From Pseudomonadota bacterium (GTDB taxonomy: Bacteria; Pseudomonadota; Gammaproteobacteria; DASZBR01): 64,000 bases of DNA. The first letter of the stretch is position 1. The number at the start of each line of letters is the position of its first letter. The translations under genes and the position numbers were made by a program. The DNA is taken from positions 1 to 64,000 of the forward strand of contig JAJYDF010000013.1 in assembly GCA_021777765.1 (NCBI GenBank), written 5' to 3'. Positions 45,680 to 56,300 of this stretch are shown one piece after another. The notes beneath the pieces were generated by a model that saw only the letters and a list, made by a program, of their open reading frames with translations, was not told where the DNA came from and made no database searches.

Positions 45680-45912
45680 GAAATACCTTAAATTTATATA
45701 AAAAGCCTAGGTTACATTGATAAAGATGTTGATTTGCTAGTAGCTCTTCTAAATAAGTATATTCAATTTATCTTATTGTCATTTTTAGCTACTAGCAAAA
45801 TTTCAGTGATTATTTTATGTTATTTAGTTTTTTTATCCAATATCTTACCTACTCTCCTTTCTATATATATCCGTTAAAATCCCTGATAGAAAATAAATAA
45901 CGAAAAGCATAT

Positions 45913-48900
45913 TTACTTCGTACCCTTATGATGGTTGTTAATTTGAGAAGGAGCTTCTATCGATGACTTGCTATCATCTTGAGTGGATAATGAAATTTTA
46001 TGTGAAAAAAATGGACACTGCACTATAAGTTTCATTTTTTCCACTCGCTGTTGCTCATTATTCATCATAGAACCTGGTGAATACTTATTGTGCGAATATA
46101 AATACTGCATATGATTATCATTTTGCGGTTTAATGGAAGCTGATTGCAAAGCTGCAAAGGAATTAAAATCACCAACACCAGCAATATAATGACCAATCTC
46201 TTTATTCACATTTGCATAACATTCTTTCAACGTCAGATAATCTAAATCATTTTGTTTTTCTTCAATATGCTGCAAGGCAGACCTTATGTGATTAAGCAGC
46301 TTATCTATAAAACCAATAATTTGTTGAATTATTTTCTTGTATCTTTCTATGATTTCTAATTCTTGAACTTCAATTTGTGAACTGCTGTATCTGTTTTTGA
46401 TATCGATATTTTGCATAGTATTTTTAATCGTTGATTTTAGCTTATGATTAAAATAATTAAGCCGCGTATACGAGAAGGATATATCCTGCTTGTCACCTAG
46501 GCATTCGGCTAATTTAGGTACTAATGTCGATGTAAAATGTATAAACGGCCCTTGCAGCCAAACTTCATAAATATTAATCCATAAATATAAAGGTGTTACT
46601 TGTTGATTAAAGCTCGAATTATTAATTAGCGTACTTCTCATTTCTAGTAATGCGTATAGTAATTCACGATAAACATTAAAATAGCCTTTATGTTTATCAT
46701 CTAAAGATAAGAATTGGGGTGTTCCTCTTTCATATTCAATGAGCTTTGCTTTGATTTGTGGATCGTTATGATGGTCAATTGCAAAGAAATCGGTTGTTGC
46801 GTCAGCACCTGCATGAATAAATAAAATTTTATGCCCACCTTCATGTGTAGCGAGTAGAGGAGTAATATCATATACTTTATTTTTAATAATGACCCAACAA
46901 TCATCCATCTTATTATGCTTACTGACTTCTGTTATATTCAATTTATGATGGTTACATTGGCTATCAGAGGTAAAAGTATCTTCATTATATCTACCATTGG
47001 CATAAGCGGTAGACATTAATTTTTCAATATCTTGTTCTTTATTTTTTGAGTATTTTTTAAAAACATGTTGGAGAGCTTCTTTGATAGATTTTGAAAAACA
47101 GGAACGTCCGCAGACATAGATGTAAGCATTATTCTCAAAAAATAATTCATAAATTTTCTCAGCATTTTCTTCAATGATTTGATTAATACGTAATTGTTTG
47201 CCGCTGTTATTACGTGTGATGGCTGTATGCAATGTCAGTCTGCCATCAGTCTGATAATTTTCTAATTTATCAGCATAATAATACTCTTCTTTACTTTTTA
47301 CTGAATAAAATAGCCAATTTTGACTGTTATTATTGCTCCTCATTCGTTCTTCAATAAAACCAATAAACGGGGCAATTCCAGTTCCACCAGCAAACATAAG
47401 GATAGGGACATTCGAATCCTGCGGCAGTCTAAATCTAGGTGCTGATACTTTCCTAATGGCTATGGATTCTCCATTTTGCGTTTTGCGTAAAAATGAAGAG
47501 CACACTCCATAAAATAAATTATTTGTATTGCTAGTATATTGACATACAGTCAATCTTATCTGATCTTTTGCTTGGTAATCTCTTGCTAATGGTGATACAG
47601 AATACAATCGAGGCGTAATAGGCTTGGCTATTTCAATTAAAGTTGAATAAATAGTTTTATTATCTATCGCAATCTGTAGATCAACGAGATTAATATACCT
47701 TAAAAAATCAGACAAAGGTAAATGAAGACATCTTACATTCCAAATCGCTGCTAAATACTCATTAAAGAAATTATTTAAATCAAAAGTGTTATCACTTATA
47801 TTATTTTTCTGCATAAATTGTTGTACAACTAATTCAGTATTTTTAGGGTATATTGCACAGCGATCGCCAGGCTGAAAATCTAACCCACTTAAACCTGTCT
47901 CCAGCAAAATTTCACTGGTATTATCACTTAAATGATTCACTCTTTTAATATTTGCAAATGGACAAATGGATAATTTTCCATTTTCCCTTTCTTTCATTGC
48001 GTTCTGGAAATTAGCATTCAAGTTATTTGCTGGTTCTGTTGCTATTGTAGCTGTTCCTTTTTGGCCACCATTCGTAGATAATCGGCCAGCACGAAAATTG
48101 AGCTTAGCATAACCATAAACCTTAATCCGGTGTTTATTAAACCAGCCATGCTCACCTAAATAAGACTCATACAGTTGATTATATAAACACTTTAATTTGC
48201 TATTATTTGTGTTTTCTACATAGCTTTTAAGAGAGGATGTTTTTAAATCTCTTTCGAGGCTATCAACGAATTCGCGATGAGATTGTGACAATAGCATTCT
48301 TTTCTCTTGTAATTCTTTACGGAATTGTGCCTCATAAAATTGAGGTGTTTCTAACAACACCTCCATTACATGAAATAATGGTGATAAATTACCACTCACC
48401 CCCTTCACATCTTTTAAAATCGCTTCATCGATTCTAGCAACTGTTTTAGTCCAAATAACAGGATCAACATAATGTGCAGAATATTTATTTGGATTTATAC
48501 TTTGCAACTCTACTGTAATACGCTCCATGATAGCGATTAATTTTTGCAAGCTATCGATTATAATTTCATCATTTTTATTCTGAATAGCTTTAATCAAATT
48601 AATAATATTTGTTATCGCCAGAGAAAATCTTAATTCACTGATAAAAATGGTTAAGTTAAATATCTTTTCTTCTATATTATTAAATAGTGGTACTAATAAC
48701 TCGAAATCATCTATTAATAACTGATGTAATTCATTGCCCTGCTTAATCATTTTCCAGTTACATAAAAATGTATCAAAATTATTTCTGCCGGTAGTATGTC
48801 GACCTAATCTTTTACAAACTATTTTCCAAGGCTCGAAAATACATGAAGGCAATTCTGTTATGGACTGATCTTTTTCATTAAAGTAAAAAGCATGCGCGAA

Positions 48901-49194
48901 GGCACCAAGAATAACAGCTGCACGTGCCAAATATTTATCACCTAGCTTATTTGCATCCAACATGGGCATTTGCTTTAATATAATTCTTTCGTTAAAAGTT
49001 CTTAGCATTAAAGGCAATAGAGCAGCTAATTCATCCCACAGTTGAAAATCCTCTGGTAATTTATCTGGAAGAGGAGAGCTGGGTAAAAATCCATATTTTA
49101 ATGAGAGCTGCCCTTCATGTATTTCATTTTTACTCTTCTCTGCTTTTTTAATAGTCTCTTCACATTGAACTGTTATATCTGCTGCATTCAACAT
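45913..49194 (-). CDS. Indoleamine dioxygenase-like haem domain fused to FAD reductase and cytochrome b5
   Basis: The 1,093-residue fusion starts with an IDO-superfamily domain (about 30-385): GFLPSSPLPDKLPEDFQLWD, LARAAVILGAFAHAF, the R-x8-HREF segment, and FNKHRIKVYGYAK, whose His355 is in the place of the proximal haem ligand of IDO. Next, about 405-715, is a ferredoxin-NADP-reductase/CPR-like module: PRLYSVSP for FAD, FAGGTGIAPFIGF for NAD(P)H and YIYVCGRSCFSKSIKEAL. There is no flavodoxin domain. A cytochrome b5 domain follows at about 753-825, with haem ligands His784 (THEGG) and His808 (AIDHHND). A helical tail of about 260 residues is unrecognised. IDO-type enzymes open the indole ring of tryptophan or related compounds. 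The start codon and ribosome-binding site lie in a hairpin. Confidence 0.8.
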   Translation of the reverse strand: MLNAADITVQCEETIKKAEKSKNEIHEGQLSLKYGFLPSSPLPDKLPEDFQLWDELAALLPLMLRTFNERIILKQMPMLDANKLGDKYLARAAVILGAFAHAFYFNEKDQSITELPSCIFEPWKIVCKRLGRHTTGRNNFDTFLCNWKMIKQGNELHQLLIDDFELLVPLFNNIEEKIFNLTIFISELRFSLAITNIINLIKAIQNKNDEIIIDSLQKLIAIMERITVELQSINPNKYSAHYVDPVIWTKTVARIDEAILKDVKGVSGNLSPLFHVMEVLLETPQFYEAQFRKELQEKRMLLSQSHREFVDSLERDLKTSSLKSYVENTNNSKLKCLYNQLYESYLGEHGWFNKHRIKVYGYAKLNFRAGRLSTNGGQKGTATIATEPANNLNANFQNAMKERENGKLSICPFANIKRVNHLSDNTSEILLETGLSGLDFQPGDRCAIYPKNTELVVQQFMQKNNISDNTFDLNNFFNEYLAAIWNVRCLHLPLSDFLRYINLVDLQIAIDNKTIYSTLIEIAKPITPRLYSVSPLARDYQAKDQIRLTVCQYTSNTNNLFYGVCSSFLRKTQNGESIAIRKVSAPRFRLPQDSNVPILMFAGGTGIAPFIGFIEERMRSNNNSQNWLFYSVKSKEEYYYADKLENYQTDGRLTLHTAITRNNSGKQLRINQIIEENAEKIYELFFENNAYIYVCGRSCFSKSIKEALQHVFKKYSKNKEQDIEKLMSTAYANGRYNEDTFTSDSQCNHHKLNITEVSKHNKMDDCWVIIKNKVYDITPLLATHEGGHKILFIHAGADATTDFFAIDHHNDPQIKAKLIEYERGTPQFLSLDDKHKGYFNVYRELLYALLEMRSTLINNSSFNQQVTPLYLWINIYEVWLQGPFIHFTSTLVPKLAECLGDKQDISFSYTRLNYFNHKLKSTIKNTMQNIDIKNRYSSSQIEVQELEIIERYKKIIQQIIGFIDKLLNHIRSALQHIEEKQNDLDYLTLKECYANVNKEIGHYIAGVGDFNSFAALQSASIKPQNDNHMQYLYSHNKYSPGSMMNNEQQRVEKMKLIVQCPFFSHKISLSTQDDSKSSIEAPSQINNHHKGTK

Positions 49195-49233
49195 ATTTTT
49201 ATCTCCTAATATTTTAATTGGAGATAAAAATAT
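49193..49233 (-). promoter_or_regulatory. 5' hairpin that buries the ribosome-binding site and start codon
   Basis: A perfect 14-bp inverted repeat (49193-49206 with 49220-49233, 13-base loop) lies in the leader of the IDO-like fusion gene. Read leftward, the downstream arm is GGAGATAAAAATAT, whose GGAG is the ribosome-binding site and whose last two bases are the A and U of the AUG. When folded, initiation should be blocked. The stem is mostly A-U, so it could open with heat or with a ligand or protein. Confidence 0.7.
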
Positions 49234-49249
49234 ACGAATGGCAAATAAT

Positions 49250-49280
49250 ATTTATCCGGATAAATCGCCGAAGGATTATA
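49250..49280 (-). promoter_or_regulatory. Probable promoter and palindrome of the IDO-like fusion gene
   Basis: A perfect TATAAT read leftward is the complement of 49275-49280; no good -35 is found at the usual spacing. Just downstream of the expected start lies the 16-base palindrome ATTTATCCGGATAAAT (49250-49265), which could be an operator. The leader would be about 75 bases and include the hairpin at 49193-49233. Confidence 0.4.
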
Positions 49281-49338
49281 ATCAGACGTAATTTTTCCCA
49301 GCTCAATATTCTATGTTTACTGGCTAAGACAGCAGCTT

Positions 49339-50252
49339 ATGACATATGTCATAAACCTGTCACAATATCCTGTTAGATTCTTAATGAGATTTAATATGTG
49401 TGCAAAGGGATATTATTTCACCAGAAATTACAGTAATCCTGATGCGCCACCTGACCAGTCAGCATTTGCATTAGGGGGCGGCCTTAATTTAGAAACAGTA
49501 GAATTTTGGAATTGGTTTCGTGTTGACGCGAATTTATTTACATCACAATCATTAGGATTGAAAGTGATAATCCTAAACAAGTCGATAATACTTTACCTGG
49601 TTTTGATGTCACATCATTAGGACAAGCTTATTTGCAATATCAACATCATGGATTAACGATAAAAGCTGGCGATCAATTAATTAATACACCCTGGTTAAAT
49701 AGTAATGATTCACGCATGATTCCTGCTGCTTATCAGGCGTTGTACGCAGATTATGCATTAACACCGGAATTATCTTTCATTGCATTTCGTCAAACCGCTT
49801 TTCAAAGTCGCACTTCTGATAGTTATTCAGGATTAAATTTATATAATGTAAATGATCAGATATTTGGTGGAACACCACTGACAAACCTAGGAAATACTAC
49901 AGATATTGGAACACTCGCTGCAGGCAGCACTTTTCAGAATGAAAATATTAATGGTGAAATTTGGGGATACCAATTTTATGATTTCGCTAAATTAATTTAT
50001 GGTAATTTCATTTACTCATTCACAAATCCCACACTGTTAACACCTTTATTAGGAATACAAATTGCACATGAAACCGGTGATGGTAGTGATTTATTAGAAC
50101 AAACGGGTTATGGATTTGTCGATAATAATATTTTCGGTGCGATGATTGGTGTGAATATTCCACAGGGTGGAATCACTATCGGCTACAATAATATTCCCAA
50201 AGAAAATGGTGCTTTTCATAATGGCGACGTGGTTTCACCGATCCCACCTTAA
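49339..50252 (+). pseudogene. OprD-family porin remnant, frameshifted and truncated
   Basis: Two adjoining frames give consecutive pieces of one outer-membrane porin. The first (to about 49560) reads CAKGYYFTRNYSN and DQSAFALGGGLNLETVEFWN. After a shift of one base near 49555-49563 the text continues SDNPKQVDNTLPGFDVTSLG, then GLTIKAGDQLINTPWLNSND and IWGYQFYDFAKLIYGNFIYS, all typical OprD strands. The N-terminal signal peptide and the last part of the barrel are missing. A single base deletion explains the shift. OprD porins take up amino acids, peptides or aromatic acids; loss fits reduction in a host-restricted bacterium. Confidence 0.8.
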
Positions 50253-50277
50253 TATCCTTGAAAATATGCTATACATT

Positions 50278-50305
50278 AATAAGGTAATCACTGTATTACC
50301 TTATT
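50278..50305. terminator. Hairpin upstream of the SecA-like giant gene
   Basis: A perfect eleven-base-pair stem (AATAAGGTAAT with ATTACCTTATT) has the six-base loop CACTGT, 29 bases before the next start codon. It could be the leftover terminator of the porin gene or part of the next gene's leader. The T run after it is interrupted. Confidence 0.5.
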
Positions 50306-50333
50306 CATATTTATCTATATGGAGTATAGTAAA

Positions 50334-53300
50334 ATGAGCAAGTTAAAAGAAGATAAAGAAAGGGATATAAAATTACAATCACTTATAATGAGACTTGTGA
50401 CAGCCCATCAAAATCGCACCGAAGGCAAATTGGATTTAAGCAAACCAGAATTTCAAAAAAATGAAGTTGATTTAGTTGTCAAAAATTCAATCGATATTAA
50501 CTTTATTGATGGATACAATGAACTCTCTAAATCACTACTTGAATTCGATGAAGGATTTTCAGACTTTTTAAATTTAGCGCCGTTAGCTTCATCAAATGAA
50601 AGAACACTTCAGGAACACAGTGAAGAATTACGCACTTTATTAAAACTTTTCCTGGATGATCTCTCCGCGCAAAAAAAAGGGTATCGCTATGAAATTAAAT
50701 TTAATAAAGCCTCTGCACGACATCGCTGGCAAGAATGGCGAAAAACTCGGCCTTTGATCATGTCTTTAAAAGACATGCATAATATAGATATTAATCAGGG
50801 TATAGTTGAAAAATATGTAAATAAATCATTATCACCTCAACATTGGTTAACACAACCCGATATTGAAAGATATCTTGATGCAACCCAAAAAAGAGGAGAT
50901 ATTCATGTCACAACATTTGAAGCAGCAAATATTGGCTCAATTTTACATTTTGAACGTGAAAAACATGTTAATGATATTAATCCATATAAAATCCCATTTA
51001 TGATTAATTTAGGAACAAATGGTTTAGTCGGTCAAGGTTCTCATTGGGTTAGAATGATTGTTACTGTCAATCCGCAAACAAAAACCATATCAGTAAAATA
51101 TACCGATACTTTAAAAATAAATGATATCAAAAAAATTGAAAAGGCCCTCTCTGAAGCGATTAAATATACAGAGTTATTTGAAGAAAATAATGCACCGAAA
51201 ACATATCAAGCGTTCCCAGATTATCAATTAGAAATAAAACCTGAGGATATTATTGGCACTGGTGAACAACAAGATTCATGGGCATGTGGTTATAGAGCAT
51301 TACAAGGACTATACATAGATTTACAATATGAAGGTGACATTAAAACCCTCGAAGATAAAAACAAACTGGCAGATCATGTCACCGAAACCATTTTAATAAA
51401 TGCCCACTTAGATATCCCTGAAGGATCACTGCCACAAAATTTAACTGTAGCACCCACATCCGCAGCTACACCAACCATACGCACTTTGGAAAAAGAATCT
51501 ATTAAAAATGAATTGATCAAATTGCGTAATAAAAATCAAACAACGATGTCTGCACAAGATCTTGCAGAAATAGAAAAATCTGTTACGGCTTTCATGTCAC
51601 ATCCAGAAATTCAATCGTTTAAAACAGCAAATATAGATCCTATCGACATAGATCTTAAAAAGTTATTTACACAACTTAACCCTAAAGATGAAATTGCCAA
51701 AAAGGCAATTATTCGCTGTATATTAAATTCACTTAAATTAAATAAAAACGTCAATAAAATTCAGATTAATGGCATGAATGAAATAACAGCAGATGTTGCC
51801 GATTTTATGGTTAATGAATTGGATCAAGTTGCCACATTCAAAGATTTCACATGTGATGGTAGCGAAGAAATCAAAAATAAAATGGAAATGACAGCTAAAC
51901 GTATTGCAGCTAGAAATCAGATGTTAAGCGAATACAAAATTAATGTACTAGAGGAGCAGCAAGACTGGTGGACTATTGCGCTGGAATATAATTTGGAAAC
52001 AGTATCCGAAGCCGCTTTAATGTTAACTAATGACATACAATATTTTAAAAACGGTAACAAAGGCACCCTTCAAATGAATAATAATGAGCGTATATTACAA
52101 ATAGGGCCGCTATGGTTTGAAAAATACTTGAAATTTATACAAGAACAACGCGGCATATTATCTCACATTTGGCCTAAAGAACTGACTTTTGATATGAACA
52201 CGCGAAGTGGTACACTTACACGTCATTTTCTTGAAAATAATATGTATATCAATGAGGATTACATTGATGTATTAATCAAACATCTCTCGCAAAAGGATTA
52301 TTACTTTCCATTCACCACATTAAAATTAAGCGGATTAGATTTTAATAAAAAGAGTTTAACCAAAATACAAGAATTTTTACAATTACCACAAATTAATGAT
52401 TTACAAGCTGTCTCTTTTAGCAACCTTGCAGAAAATCAACTCGATACTGATACTTTATGCAATCTACTTGAAGGTATTTTGCAAATCATTAAATCAAAAA
52501 AAATAAGAACTTCGATATCTTTCACTAATTTTAATGTGAAAGACGTTGTTGAGAAGAATAAGGTAGTCGCTCTAGCTGATGCTATTACAAATGAATGTGA
52601 TAAAAATATGAGAATATATAATCAAGATAAGATAAAAGCAAAAATCTCAGATAGCGCCGCCAAGCAAACTCAGCCTTCTATCACAGCAACTTTAAAAGAA
52701 AAAACACCTCATGCAGTAACAAAAGTTGGTGTGGTAAAATTACGCGCTTGTAAAAAAGATCCAAATACCTCATTGCAATCATTACAAGTCGAACATCTTT
52801 ATCAAGCACAGCAACAACAACAAGTGCAACAACAAATTCAACAACAGCAGCAACAATTAATACAAGCGCAACAACTACGTCAAAAAGAAGAAGTTGCAGC
52901 GGGTGATCAATTTTTATCAACTAACTCGCCATTGGTTGATAGAAATAATATTCAATCAAATATAGCATTAAGAGAATTATTTGAATCTATGGAATTATCC
53001 AATAAATCTTCTTTATCAGCTATGTGGGACAACCTGGTTGGAGTAGGCGCTGAGGAAATTGGCGTTAAAATAAAAGCAACAGAAGAAGCTGTATCAGAAA
53101 TAATTAAACATGAACAACATTTCAAATATGGATTTAATAAAGATAATTTACCGAGAAGATTTTTCATACAGCGATCAGGTGAATATGAAGTGCTTTGTTA
53201 TAATAAATTTAAATTTATCGAAAATAAAAATGAATCGCCGTTAACAGTCAAATTATATGACAAACCGATTATCACAATCAGCACTGCTAGTTTATTAAAA

Positions 53301-56300
53301 GAATTTCACCTTCCTGATGTGCCAGGAGACTCAAAACCACTTGACGTAAAAAAAGCATGGTACTATCGCTTAATGGACAAGGAAGATAGTCAAAATGCGC
53401 AACACATCCAACAATTTTATAGCGATATTATTGATAATTTCTCTGGTGCTAATTTTGAAGCATTTGCACATGTCATCAAACGTAGTGGTTGTATCGGTGT
53501 AGAATATTTATTTCTACAATTTAGGGAATTAGAAAAATTGAATCAGGGTGAATATTTCAAAATTTTTAAGTCCTCTTTCCTGGACTCATCTAGCAACTGG
53601 ATGGAATTTTTAAATGAACAATCATTAACGACATTATCTAAAATCACTAAATTATCTGATGATAGGCTGGCTTGGTGGAGCACCCTCTCCTCGCAACATA
53701 TTACCGCTTGTGGTTGGGCAGATATCAACGACTTATTCGAAGCTTTTACTTATTTTTGTGAAAAATTGGAACAATTTAAACCGCCTTTATCTTTACCACC
53801 GATGTGTAAATTGACTAACGTTGCCAACATGAAAATTGCCATGGATCGTATGCTTACTATTTTAAATAATGCAGTCAATCCACAAGAACAATTATATTAT
53901 ATTAACGGCATCACCTTACATCCCACCGGCGCTTATATTGCATCACGTTATCATGGTTATAATTTAGTCACGCAGGAAATGCATTTTGACCCAGAAATTA
54001 CTCAAGAAGATTTTGCTGCTGCATTGGGCTTTCAAGTGATTGGAGAAATAACGCCTGAAATGTCAAAAATTATGGGTGAATTAACTCAAGGTGCAAAAAG
54101 CACCAAGCAATCATCACTCATTGGACCAGAATCTGAACAAGTAAAAGTAACCATTTCCTATAGTGCTGATTATAAAAAATTAAATAATTTAGCACTCGAG
54201 ACATCTGTAGATATAGATCGAATTAGCAGAGTAAAAAAACAATTTTTTCGCTATATAGGACTACAATCCTACCGATCAACATTTGACAGATATGTAGCTC
54301 TTGCTCAACTCTTGGAACAAGAAACGAAATTAAATGATAATTTAAAATGTAAACTATTTGCCTTATTTACATTTACTACAACAGGACAAGATGTCTATCT
54401 AGATAATTTTGTTTCTGCAGCACAAATTTTCATAAAAAATATCGTTGATACATTAGACACTGTTACACCGCAAAAAGCAGATGCTGTTTTATCAGGAATG
54501 TTAGATTGGAATGATATTAAACCGGGTATTTCTGTATCAACACTTGCTGTTGCTTATACGGCATTATGCGAAGCTGATATTGCACAATTAAAAACTATAA
54601 CAACAGGAATGAGACGTCAATTTGGAATTGTTCGTACTTCGCCTACAGCACCAGCAACAACTGCACCAGCTATTAAGCCAACCTCAGAAGCTACACCTGT
54701 GTCTGCACCAGCACCCATTGCGCCAATAGTGATCAATGATTTTAAATCTTTCTTAGATGGTAGCAAGGGATTTGGCAGTCACTTCGCTACATCCTTAAAA
54801 TTATACCAGCAAAATAAAGCACGTTTATCACTCGAACAATATAATCATTGTCAAAAACAAATCAAAGCATCAACGCTTGATATTTCATTACAAAAAAAAT
54901 TATCTATATTGGTCGCGATGATCAATCGTGATACCTTCCAACTGGATCACATTAATTCACTTATCACTGAAGTTGATCGCTTATCAAAAATTGAAGCTAA
55001 AACGGCTCATCAATTATTAGATATCTTTATCAGTATTGATTTAAGCAAAATAGATCCATTGCAAGCAAATCCATTACCAAAGCTCGAAGAAATTCGTCAA
55101 TTAATCGCAATCATTCAAACATCGCAGACTTACAATGATCTCTTCCAATTAATCACCTCTCGATACTCTGGTTGCGTTTTCAATACTGCTGCGATCTCAA
55201 GTGGGGAAAACGTCGATTACCAAAAATTATTAGAACAAAATATGAGTAGTATAATTGACTTAGCTACACAATTTCCTTTTCTTGATATTGATATAGCAAA
55301 ATTAAAAGGCGCCGATGGCGTAAAATATTTGCTTGATTCAATAAAAGCGCATGAAGACAATATAGCTCTAACACCTCTAATCATAAAGGCAAAAAAATTA
55401 TTGCGTGACCAGCATAAAAACAGCTTAAAAAATCAGTTAAGACAAAAATCAATTGAACCCACCGGCACTCTGGAATTGTTATTATTCGAACGGCTAGATA
55501 GTGAAGTATTCTCTCAAGATGCAACTCTCGAAATACTCATGCAAAATCTTGCTAACCGTGAAAAAACATTTACTGACTTTATCAGCGCTTTATCAGTAAT
55601 AAAAGCTAAATATCCTACTCACTTTCAACAAGTAGTTGATGATTTTACCAATGCAAAAGGAATCAGTTTGTATGCTGTTAAAGAACTCACGGATATTTTA
55701 ATTACCATACCCAAACATTATGTTGACAAACCATTCCCTCTCAAATTGCTCAAAGAACTACTCAATCATCCGCAATTGATCGCTAAAAATATCACATTAC
55801 AACATCAACAATTGCTTACGGCTATTCTAAAAAAACTCATGAGCGACAATAAGTTTAACGGTGAACAAAAACAACAAATTCTGACCCTAATACTCAATTT
55901 AATTCCCACCGGTATTGATATAGAACAATATTACTTAACTATCGAACAATACGCTGAACAACATGGAGAGGAATTCAGTTTTATCTTAAAAATATTACAA
56001 GCAGCTGAAAATTTAAAAACAACTACTGAAAGTTTAAATAGCATACTTGCCAGTGTAGATAAAAAAGCAAAAAAACAATTTTTGGAAGTGATCTCTACTC
56101 ACCCTAGCGATATCAATATCATAATTGAAAAAGCAAAAATAAGGGCAAAAACTTCTCCGCTGGTTTTAAAAATCATTGGCTTTGCATGGCTAGAAGCCCA
56201 TTATGCAGCATTACAATTAGCAGAAAAGGACAAAAAGACAGCAGCTGAAATAGCATTAATTAAAGAGAATTCATTTACACTATTAGCGAATTTGAATAAA

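Noticed and set aside
45871-45885. CCGTTAAAATCCCTG as a fourth LuxR-type operator
   Set aside because: Only one half-site matches, and it lies about 190 bp from the nearest start with no -10 box at the right spacing.
52800-52880. CAA/CAG-rich stretch as a possible phase-variable repeat
   Set aside because: It is an irregular mixture of codons encoding Gln, not a uniform short tandem repeat likely to slip.
52681-52920. Val/Leu-rich frame opposite the Gln-rich stretch of the SecA-like giant
   Set aside because: It is the complement of a CAA/CAG-rich linker; the hydrophobic look is an artefact of that repeat, not a membrane protein.
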